Shown: piece after piece, positions 6,580 to 13,416 of the stretch
Numbering within the stretch: the stretch's first letter is position 1
Layout: each line of letters starts with the position of its first letter
Origin: Akkermansiaceae bacterium UBA1315
GTDB lineage: Bacteria; Verrucomicrobiota; Verrucomicrobiia; Verrucomicrobiales; Akkermansiaceae
Length of the DNA stretch: 25,294 nt
Assembly: GCA_002307065.1 (NCBI GenBank)
Contig: DBTN01000031.1
Coordinates: 41,732 to 67,025, forward strand
Direction of reading: 5' to 3'
Program-made: the position numbers and the translations under genes
Notes under the pieces: generated by a model
The model's database searches: none
Seen by the model: only the letters and a program-made list of their open reading frames with translations
What the model was told of the DNA's origin: nothing

Positions 6580-7296
6580 TTAGCCGAGATCAAACAAGAG
6601 AGCTTCCACCGGTCCCGCGTCCGAGCGGAAGGAAACGTTGGTGGCTTCTTCGAGAGAAATCGCATCTCCTTCGTGAAGCTCAATGCCTTCGACCGTCAGA
6701 GTTCCTTTCGCGACATGAAGCCACATGCCACGACCAGCCACGAGCTCATGTTTGGCCTCGGCACCCTTTGCGAGTTTGAGAAGATAAATGAAAGCATCCT
6801 GCGCAATCGTCGCGGAGCCTTGGCGCCCGTCGGGCGAAATCACCAAGGTCTTTGGACCATCCGTCTGACCCGAGGCAGGCTCCCATTCCGTGTAAGCCGG
6901 TTTCAGTCCGCGTGCCTGTGGAGTGATCCAGATCTGGAGAAGGTGGCAGTCGTCGCTGGCGGACGGATTGAATTCCGAATGGCGAATTCCAGAGCCGGCG
7001 CGCATCAGTTGGATATCCCCGGGCTGGAGAACTCTTTTATTCCCCAAGGAATCTTCATGGGCGAGCTGACCTTCAAGAACATAGGAAAAAATTTCCATAT
7101 CCCGGTGAGGATGACTTGGAAAACCACCACCCGGAGCGACGTGATCGTCATTGATCACCCGCAACGAACGAAAACCCATGTGAGCCGGATCATAATAATC
7201 CGCGAAGGAAAACGTATGCCAGGTATCCAACCATCCATGATCTGCATGGCCGCGTTCACCGGCGCGGCGAACATTTAACGTGGGGTGTGTGGTCAT
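6580..7296 (-). CDS. Pirin family protein (YhhW-like, possible quercetinase)
   Basis: A bicupin of 238 residues. The metal ligands of the pirin family are all present: H62 and H64 in FPSHPHRDMEIFSYVLEG, H106 and E108 in GIRHSEFN, at the same spacing as in E. coli YhhW, which has quercetin 2,3-dioxygenase activity in vitro. The N-terminus WLDTWHTFSFADYYDPAHMGF is also classic. The physiological substrate of bacterial pirins is unsettled; redox sensing and flavonoid or quinone detoxification are proposed. It is first in a minus-strand run with yceI and the FMN reductase, and divergent from a LysR gene that is its most likely regulator. Confidence 0.92.
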   Translation of the reverse strand: MTTHPTLNVRRAGERGHADHGWLDTWHTFSFADYYDPAHMGFRSLRVINDDHVAPGGGFPSHPHRDMEIFSYVLEGQLAHEDSLGNKRVLQPGDIQLMRAGSGIRHSEFNPSASDDCHLLQIWITPQARGLKPAYTEWEPASGQTDGPKTLVISPDGRQGSATIAQDAFIYLLKLAKGAEAKHELVAGRGMWLHVAKGTLTVEGIELHEGDAISLEEATNVSFRSDAGPVEALLFDLG

Positions 7297-7334
7297 GCCG
7301 TGACCTTATCAAAGATCCAGATCTCGCCCAATGC

Positions 7335-7368
7335 CATGTCAACAGGCTGAGCATGCGTTTCAGACATG
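7335..7368. promoter_or_regulatory. Candidate LysR operator/promoter between pirin and lysR
   Basis: CATGTC (7335-7340) and GACATG (7363-7368) form an inverted repeat spaced by 22 bases, with GCATGC at its centre. The left arm overlaps a consensus -35 TTGACA on the minus strand, facing pirin, but no good -10 follows at 17 bases. A further short dyad TCAT-N6-ATGA lies at 7383-7396. LysR proteins bind such dyads in divergent promoters; the assignment is inference. Confidence 0.3.
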
Positions 7369-7432
7369 AATCGCCAGACCGGTCATGAAATAATGAGGAT
7401 GGCACGAATCGTTTGAGATGCTAAAACCTTGT

Positions 7433-8320
7433 ATGGAGTTGCGGCAATTGAGGCATTTTCTAACCGTCGGAGAAGAACAGAGCATCACCGCTGCCGCTCG
7501 CATCCTGCGCCTGACGCAACCCGCTTTGAGCCGACAGATCAAGGCACTTGAAGAAGATCTTGGCACCGCTTTGCTCGAACGCGGAGCCCATTCGGTCACG
7601 CTCACGCCCGCCGGGGAGGTCCTGATGGCAGAGACCCGAAAGCTGCTGCGTTTCACCGACTCGATGGCAGAAAAAGTCAGAGCCGCCGGAACCGGTGAAC
7701 CGCTGCGCATTGGTTACGCGCCCTCGCTTGCCGGTGAATTTCTCGCCATCGCGATCGAACGTTTTACGCAGTTTCACCCGCGCGTCCGAGTGAGTTTGAG
7801 CGATTGCTCATCGGCTGAAATGCGTGCCGGTTTGAGCGCGGGAAAATTGGATCTCATCCTCGGTCCCCCATCCCTCGGTCCTGAAATCCGTTGGCAAAAT
7901 CTCCGCGAATACCATTGGCGACTGGTCATGAAAAACACCCACCCGCTCGCGGAAAAAAACAAAATCTCGGTGCAGGATCTCGCCGGAGAAAAACTGCTTC
8001 TCTACGATCGCGAGCAATATCCAGAATACTGGGACCGAGTGACTTCGTTTTTCCGCGAAAACAAAATGCAAGCGAAGGTCGCCGGCGAATTTGATGGAAT
8101 CAGCAGCCTGCTCGCGGCACTCGAAGCAGGCATGGGTGTCGCGCTTCTCTCCGACAGCATTTCCATCGACCGCGGCCAGCGTGAAGCGTTAATCGCGAGA
8201 CCGATTGAAAACGCTCCGGGGCGTCTGTGGGTCGCCGCTGGCGTGTCCAACGAGCAACCGTGCAGCCCTGCAGTTCTTGCGTTTGTCGAGGAACTCAAAC
8301 AAGCGGCTCAAGGGAAATAA
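7433..8320 (+). CDS. LysR-family transcriptional regulator
   Basis: The protein (295 residues from ATG 7433) opens with MELRQLRHFLTV, the usual LysR beginning. It has a winged helix-turn-helix at about 1-60 (SITAAARILRLTQPALSRQIKALEEDLGTALLER) and a substrate-binding domain at about 85-290 (LRIGYAPSL, CSSAEMRAGLSAGKLDLILGP, SLLAALEAGMGVALL). An in-frame ATG at 7418 would add five residues, not typical of the family. It is divergent from pirin, with a 136-bp gap, and by LysR precedent should control its own gene and the pirin-yceI-FMN reductase run. The effector is unknown. It is convergent with the TPR gene, 57 bp apart. Confidence 0.92.
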   Translation: MELRQLRHFLTVGEEQSITAAARILRLTQPALSRQIKALEEDLGTALLERGAHSVTLTPAGEVLMAETRKLLRFTDSMAEKVRAAGTGEPLRIGYAPSLAGEFLAIAIERFTQFHPRVRVSLSDCSSAEMRAGLSAGKLDLILGPPSLGPEIRWQNLREYHWRLVMKNTHPLAEKNKISVQDLAGEKLLLYDREQYPEYWDRVTSFFRENKMQAKVAGEFDGISSLLAALEAGMGVALLSDSISIDRGQREALIARPIENAPGRLWVAAGVSNEQPCSPAVLAFVEELKQAAQGK

Positions 8321-8377
8321 CACCCGGCGAAACGCAGCGGTCCCCCCGGGCGGAATGTCGGCCGCCATCTTTCCCGA

Positions 8378-9169
8378 TCAAGGCTCGGCGACCGTAGCGT
8401 CTTCGCCGTAGAAGCTCTTGATGTAGCCGTATTCGACCAAGGTATCTTGCCAAGGTGCGAGGATGTTCGGGTCACGGAAAATCCGGCCACTCATCGCCAA
8501 CCATTCTTCGGCTTTCAGCAGATTGCCCTCATCATAAGCAATCGCCGCTTGGGCGTAGTAATAATACGGCGAGTCATCGAGATAGTCGTATTTTTCAGCC
8601 AGGGCGATCGCTTCGTTCTTCATCCCCAGTTTCTTTTTGCAAAGAAGGATTTTAAATTCGATCAACCGACCGAGCGAGATGTTTTCCGGAGGCAATTGCT
8701 TCAGGATTTCCAAGAACAGATCATGCGACTCCTGCCACTGCTTGGTGACGAAAAGCACCTCCGCGATATTAAAATCGATGCTCGGATTTTTCGGGGAAAG
8801 TTTCCGCGCCTCTTCGAAGGCTTGCAGCGCTTTGTCGAAACTCCGCATTTCCACAAAACAGGAGCCGCGCAGATTGAGAAGTTCAGGACTGTCTCTAAAA
8901 ATCGCCTCCGCTTTATCCAATTCCGCCAGCGTTTCGAAAATCCGCTTCTGTTGGAAAAGGCGCGAGGCTTCCGTGAGGATTTTTACGAACTCCGTGCGCT
9001 TTTCTTCCGGCAAATTCAGGAAAGCCTTTTGGTTCGGCAGCAGCTCTGGACGAGCGGCAGCACCCGGTTTGGCTTCTTCCGCCGCTTTCTTCGGAGCGGC
9101 TTTTTCTTGAGCGACGACCGGAGTCAGCGCCAGAGCAAGGGTCAGGGTGGCGTAAACGAAAGGTTTCAT
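8378..9169 (-). CDS. Exported tetratricopeptide repeat protein
   Basis: The 263-residue product has a signal peptide (about 1-20, ending VVAQ), an alanine/lysine-rich linker to about residue 40, then TPR helices: roughly 60-95 (ASRLFQQKRIFETLAELDKAEAIF), 96-128 (ELLNLRGSCFVEMRSFDKALQAFEEARKL), 130-160 and 205-235. TPR repeats mediate protein contacts; the partner is unknown. It stands alone between convergent lysR and divergent nadE. I cannot assign it to a named family. No Shine-Dalgarno, and no ACCGGT site within the gene. Confidence 0.82.
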   Translation of the reverse strand: MKPFVYATLTLALALTPVVAQEKAAPKKAAEEAKPGAAARPELLPNQKAFLNLPEEKRTEFVKILTEASRLFQQKRIFETLAELDKAEAIFRDSPELLNLRGSCFVEMRSFDKALQAFEEARKLSPKNPSIDFNIAEVLFVTKQWQESHDLFLEILKQLPPENISLGRLIEFKILLCKKKLGMKNEAIALAEKYDYLDDSPYYYYAQAAIAYDEGNLLKAEEWLAMSGRIFRDPNILAPWQDTLVEYGYIKSFYGEDATVAEP

Positions 9170-9204
9170 GAAGGTTGGTTTCAGCGCAAGCTAGTCAGCG
9201 AATT

Positions 9205-9304
9205 GACTTCCCGCAAGTCGTCGTTCGTGCCGATTTGCAAAACAGCAGACCGGCAAATTTGAGGCACTGGCGATTTTTGATTTTCCCTTCCCAAAGCGCC
9301 AGTG
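9205..9304. promoter_or_regulatory. Three inverted repeats in the TPR/nadE divergent gap
   Basis: The 151-bp gap contains GACTT/AAGTC (9205-9209, 9215-9219), ATTTGC/GCAAAT (9233-9238, 9253-9258), and CACTGGCG/CGCCAGTG (9265-9272, 9297-9304, 24-base spacer). The last ends 16 bp before the nadE ATG. They may be operators or leader hairpins. No known NAD-responsive riboswitch or repressor motif is recognised. Confidence 0.4.
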
Positions 9305-9320
9305 TTCCCTGATTTTGTTC

Positions 9321-10955
9321 ATGAAGATCGGTCTCGCTCAAATCAACTCGGTCGTCGGAGACTTCCCCGGCAACGTCAAACGCATCCTGGCCGCTTATCG
9401 TGAGTGCCTTGAGGCTGGGGCGGACCTGGTCATCACTCCCGAACTTTCGCTGACCGGTTACCCTCCGCGCGACTTGGTCTTTAAATCCACATTTGTGCCG
9501 AAATGCCTCCAAGCGCTCGACCACCTCGCCGGTGAAATCCGCGAGGTCCCGCTGCTCGTCGGTTACATCGATCACCATTCGGAAAAACCGGGTCGGCCTT
9601 TCCGCAACGCGGCCGCCTGGTTGGAAAACGGCGAAATCCAGCACCGGATTTGGAAAACCCTGCTGCCGACGTATGACGTTTTTGACGAACTCCGCTATTT
9701 CGAACCGGGCGAATCCTGCGAACCGGTCGTCTGGAAGGGCAAACGCATCGGCATCACGATCTGCGAAGATATCTGGACCGAAGATTACCTTCAGCGCCCC
9801 CTTTATGACCGCGATCCGGTCGAAGAGCTCGCCGCGAAAAAGATCGACCTTCTCCTCAATCTCAGCGCTTCGCCCTTCCATCTCGGAAAACCGGCGATCC
9901 GGCGGAAAATGATCACCGAGATCGCACGGGAAATCGACGCCCCCGTCGTTTATTGCAACACGATCGGCGGCAACGACCAATTGATCTTCGATGGGTTTTC
10001 GCTCGTCACCGACGCCGCCGGACGCATTTCCGCGCAGCTCCCGGGATTTTCCGAAAAATGCCAGATCGTCGACCCTTTTGAACCGGTTGAAACGGATGCG
10101 GTTTATCAGCAAAATTCGCCCGAAGAACTTTACAACGCCCTGGTGCTCGGCCTTCGCGACTACGCGACCAAATGCGGATTCACCAGCGTGTGCCTCGGCC
10201 TGAGCGGCGGCATTGATTCCGCGTTGACGGCCGTGATCGCAGCGGAAGCATTGGGCGGAGAAAACGTCCACGGGCTGACGATGCCGAGCCCGTATTCCTC
10301 GGCCGGCAGCGTCGATGACTCGATCGCCTTGGCGAAATTGATCGGAATCCGTTGCGACGCCGTACCGATTCGTGAGCCTTTTGAAGCGTTGAAAACCGCG
10401 ATGAAACCGGTCTTTGGCGATAAACCCGAAGACGTCACCGAAGAAAATATCCAGGCGCGGATCCGCGGGCTGCTGTTGATGGCGCTTTCCAACAAAGACC
10501 ATCACTTGTTGCTCACCACGGGAAACAAGAGTGAACTCGCCGTGGGTTATTGCACCATTTACGGCGACATGTGCGGCGGTTTAGCGATTATTTCCGACCT
10601 GCCGAAAACCCGTGTTTACGAAGTCTGCCGCTGGATCAATCGCGATCGCGAAATCATTCCCTGGAACACGATCGAAAAACCGCCGAGCGCCGAGCTCCGC
10701 CCCGATCAGAAAGATCAAGACACGCTGCCGCCTTATGAAATTCTCGACGGAATCCTGGAACTTTACATCGAACAGCATCTTTCGACCGACGAAATCATCT
10801 CCCGCGGCTTCGACGAAACAACCGTGCGCTGGATTCAACGCCGCGTTGACTTAAACGAGTGGAAACGCCACCAAGCGGCACCCGGTTTACGAGTGACCTC
10901 AAAGGCCTTCGGAATCGGCCGCCGGATGCCGATCGCGCAACGATTTGTCGGCTAA
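9321..10955 (+). CDS. nadE: Glutamine-dependent NAD(+) synthetase
   Basis: Makes NAD from nicotinic acid adenine dinucleotide, ATP and glutamine; cytoplasmic. The 544-residue two-domain form is intact. The N-terminal glutaminase (nitrilase fold, about 1-255) has the triad E41 (TPELSLTGYPPRDL), K112 (WKTLLPTYDVFDE) and C148 (GITICEDIW). The C-terminal synthetase (about 265-544) has the ATP pyrophosphatase loop SGGIDS (295-300) and the TTGNKSELAVGYCTIYGDMCGG segment. The C-terminal NEWKRHQAAPGLRVTSKAFG is also typical. ATG 9321 is preferred to TTG at 9315. The downstream gene begins 53 bp later and may be cotranscribed. A long inverted repeat lies in the leader. Confidence 0.96.
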   Translation: MKIGLAQINSVVGDFPGNVKRILAAYRECLEAGADLVITPELSLTGYPPRDLVFKSTFVPKCLQALDHLAGEIREVPLLVGYIDHHSEKPGRPFRNAAAWLENGEIQHRIWKTLLPTYDVFDELRYFEPGESCEPVVWKGKRIGITICEDIWTEDYLQRPLYDRDPVEELAAKKIDLLLNLSASPFHLGKPAIRRKMITEIAREIDAPVVYCNTIGGNDQLIFDGFSLVTDAAGRISAQLPGFSEKCQIVDPFEPVETDAVYQQNSPEELYNALVLGLRDYATKCGFTSVCLGLSGGIDSALTAVIAAEALGGENVHGLTMPSPYSSAGSVDDSIALAKLIGIRCDAVPIREPFEALKTAMKPVFGDKPEDVTEENIQARIRGLLLMALSNKDHHLLLTTGNKSELAVGYCTIYGDMCGGLAIISDLPKTRVYEVCRWINRDREIIPWNTIEKPPSAELRPDQKDQDTLPPYEILDGILELYIEQHLSTDEIISRGFDETTVRWIQRRVDLNEWKRHQAAPGLRVTSKAFGIGRRMPIAQRFVG

Positions 10956-11008
10956 AATCCCGGATTCCTTTCTTTTCGATCTCGTTCTGTTTTAGATCCC
11001 CCCTTTCC

Positions 11009-13111
11009 ATGACTCTCTCAGACGCATTCCAAATCCTCGGGCTCGGCCCGGACGAGGACCCACGCCTCAATTTGGAGGAATTTAAAAACGCTCGCGAACG
11101 AATCGCCGAGCAAGTCCGCATGGCGCCAAACGAAACACTGGCTCTGCGCTATCAAACGAATCTGGTCCAATTCGACCAAGCGCTCGCCGCCATCCGCGAG
11201 CATTTGGAAATCCAAAACCGGATTGACCGAAGCGGTCCGCTCCCTGCCCAAATCACCCCGACCGAACCGCCGTCGGCCGAATCCGTATTCGAACCGGTTT
11301 TCGAGCCCGCTGAGGAAAACGAACCGGTTTCCGAAAAAGCTCCCGAGTCCACCGAAACCATCCAGACCACGGAAACCGCCCGATCATCCCATCGCGGTTT
11401 GGCATTCGTTTCCTTCCTGATCTTCGCCGCCGCTGTGGGTGGAGCGATTTATTATCTGAATCCGCATCCTTCCCCACGGTCGAGCCGCCCCGCCGTCGAC
11501 CTCACCCCGCTAGAGAAACAAGGCGCGGCCTTGATCGAAAATCGCCGCTGGCCGGAAGCCACGCGCATTTACGACCAACTGGAACAACTTGCTCCCGATT
11601 CCCCGGAAGTCGCGAACGGTCGGAAAAAAATCGCCGCCGGAATGGTCGAAGAGCAGACCCAGTTTGTGGGCTACTGGACGGGCCAAGCGCGAGCATCATA
11701 CGAAGCCGGCCGATGGGATGAAGCGGAAAGCGCCGCACTCCAGGTGCTCGCGAAATTTCCCAACGAAAAAGAAGCTGCCTCCCTTTTGCCGATGATCGCT
11801 TCCGGCCGCCTCGCCGAATCGCATCGCCAGACGCTCGAAACCGGGCGCGCCCACCTTGATCAACGCCAGTGGCAATTGGCAATCGAAAGCGCCAACCAAG
11901 TCCTCGCGAACGATCCGACCGACGAACAGGCAAAAACCCTCCTCGCCACCGCGATCGCCGCTCAGAAACAAGCCGAGGAACATCTCGCGAAAGCCCGAGA
12001 ATTGCTCGCAAAAGCCGTGGCCAAAGACAGCGGGAAATTTGACGAAGAAATCCTCGCCTGGGCTCGCGAGGCCGCCGCTCTCGCTCCAGACGATGCGGAA
12101 ATCGCTGCGTATCTTGAAAAAATTTCGAGCTATTCGCGGACGATCCACGTCCCGGGAGATTTCGCCACCCCCGCGGAAGCCTTTGCGCAAGCCCGAGATC
12201 GGGACCGGATCGTCCTCGCTTCCGGACTCTGGAAAGGCCCATTGATGGTCGACTCCGCAATCGATCTGCAAGCCGGCGATCACGAAAAACCGACGATCAT
12301 CGAATGCTCGGCAGAAACCGGTAGCGCGATCACTTTCGGCCCGCATGCGAAAGGCGCACGGGTGACCGGTTTAACCTTTCGCCACGAATCGTTCGACGCC
12401 GGTGCGGAACGTTTTTCAACCGCCCTCATCCGCGGCGGCAAGGTGGACTTTGTCGACTGTGGATTTGTCCACGCCAGCGGTCATGGACTGGCGGTGATCG
12501 AAGGTGGACGTGCGACCGTCACCCGCTGCCGTTTCACCGACAATGGCTGGGACGGAATCGCGGCTTCCGGAACCGGCAGCTTTCTCGATGTCCGGGATTC
12601 TCAGTGCCTGCGAAATTTCGGCCACGGCATCGAAGCGTGGGACGGCGCCGCCATGACGCTGACAAATAACCGCTGCGAGGAAAACAGCCGCAACGGCATC
12701 CACGCCGATACAGGCGACGGATTGGTGACGGTGCTGAAAAATCAGCTCATCGCCAATCGCGAGTTCGGTCTGGTCGTTTCAAGCACCGGTTCCGGAAAAA
12801 TTTCCGAAAATCTGAGCCGCGCGAATCTGCTCGGCGGTTTTGTGATCCGCACCGGCTCGGGCGCGATCGATTTTTCGGAAAACCAGGCGACCCATAACGA
12901 AGGTCCCGGTTTGGTATTGGAAAAAGGCCTTGCTGAAGCGGCTTACGCAAGCAACAGCTTCAGCGAAAACGCAGGCCAGCAGATCATGACCGACGCCGAT
13001 CTTTCTCCGCCGGAAGAGATCCTTCCGCAAGTCCAGCCCGCTCCAGAGCCCATTCCGGAGCCCGCCAAAAGCGCCCCTCCACGGGCCATCCCGGTGCCCG
13101 ATCCGCAGTGA
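11009..13111 (+). CDS. J-like / TM / TPR / right-handed beta-helix membrane protein
   Basis: A 700-residue composite of no family I can name. Residues 3-68 resemble a degenerate J domain (DAFQILGLGPDEDP, then two helices with ALRYQTNLVQFDQALAAIREHL); the HPD triad needed to stimulate DnaK is absent. A Pro/Glu-rich linker (75-125) leads to a membrane helix at about 130-150. After it come TPR-like helices (about 165-390), then a parallel beta-helix (about 425-650) made of short PbH1-type turns such as VDFVDCGFVHASGHGLAVIEGG. A proline-rich tail ends the protein. Topology is predicted as N-terminus in the cytoplasm and beta-helix outside. Start ATG 11009 is where the J-like domain begins; the open frame upstream to 10859 overlaps nadE. 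Confidence 0.8.
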   Translation: MTLSDAFQILGLGPDEDPRLNLEEFKNARERIAEQVRMAPNETLALRYQTNLVQFDQALAAIREHLEIQNRIDRSGPLPAQITPTEPPSAESVFEPVFEPAEENEPVSEKAPESTETIQTTETARSSHRGLAFVSFLIFAAAVGGAIYYLNPHPSPRSSRPAVDLTPLEKQGAALIENRRWPEATRIYDQLEQLAPDSPEVANGRKKIAAGMVEEQTQFVGYWTGQARASYEAGRWDEAESAALQVLAKFPNEKEAASLLPMIASGRLAESHRQTLETGRAHLDQRQWQLAIESANQVLANDPTDEQAKTLLATAIAAQKQAEEHLAKARELLAKAVAKDSGKFDEEILAWAREAAALAPDDAEIAAYLEKISSYSRTIHVPGDFATPAEAFAQARDRDRIVLASGLWKGPLMVDSAIDLQAGDHEKPTIIECSAETGSAITFGPHAKGARVTGLTFRHESFDAGAERFSTALIRGGKVDFVDCGFVHASGHGLAVIEGGRATVTRCRFTDNGWDGIAASGTGSFLDVRDSQCLRNFGHGIEAWDGAAMTLTNNRCEENSRNGIHADTGDGLVTVLKNQLIANREFGLVVSSTGSGKISENLSRANLLGGFVIRTGSGAIDFSENQATHNEGPGLVLEKGLAEAAYASNSFSENAGQQIMTDADLSPPEEILPQVQPAPEPIPEPAKSAPPRAIPVPDPQ

Positions 13112-13416
13112 TGACCGGCGGTCTTCCATTGCCCGGCTGAGCATGGATTCTAAATCCAATCCAACTCGTTTCCGAAAAAATCGATTCCCCCCCCTCACTC
13201 CACTTCCCTCAAAAAACCGGCAAGCGCTCAGCGCAAGCAGAGGCGGCCTGAGACAAACATGTGGATGCCGGGGAGAGTTTTTCGATCCGCTTTGACCATG
13301 GGTTTCCGCGATCCATTTTCCATATCTTGCATTTCCCCTCCCCCTCTCACTTTTTCCTAGACGCTCATCGTGGATTTCCCTATCGGTCACCGGTTGCCAC
13401 CTAAACCATTCATTCA
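13112..13416. other. 305-bp intergenic region upstream of the GH98 gene
   Basis: No gene is seen. Small dyads occur after the preceding stop (GACC/GGTC at about 13114-13124; TGGATT/AATCCA at 13144-13158), without T-tracts. The middle is C- and T-rich on the plus strand. A TAGACG box (13358-13363) resembles the TAG-type -10 seen elsewhere here, but no matching -35 box is found at the right distance. It presumably carries the GH98 promoter. Confidence 0.4.

Noticed and set aside
8321..8377. Bidirectional terminator between convergent lysR and the TPR gene
   Set aside because: A GGCGG/CCGCC dyad is present but T-tracts are weak on both sides.
9195..10505. A 436-codon open frame antisense to nadE
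   Set aside because: nadE on the plus strand has all catalytic motifs; the antisense frame is a product of GC-rich codon positions and has no domain pattern.
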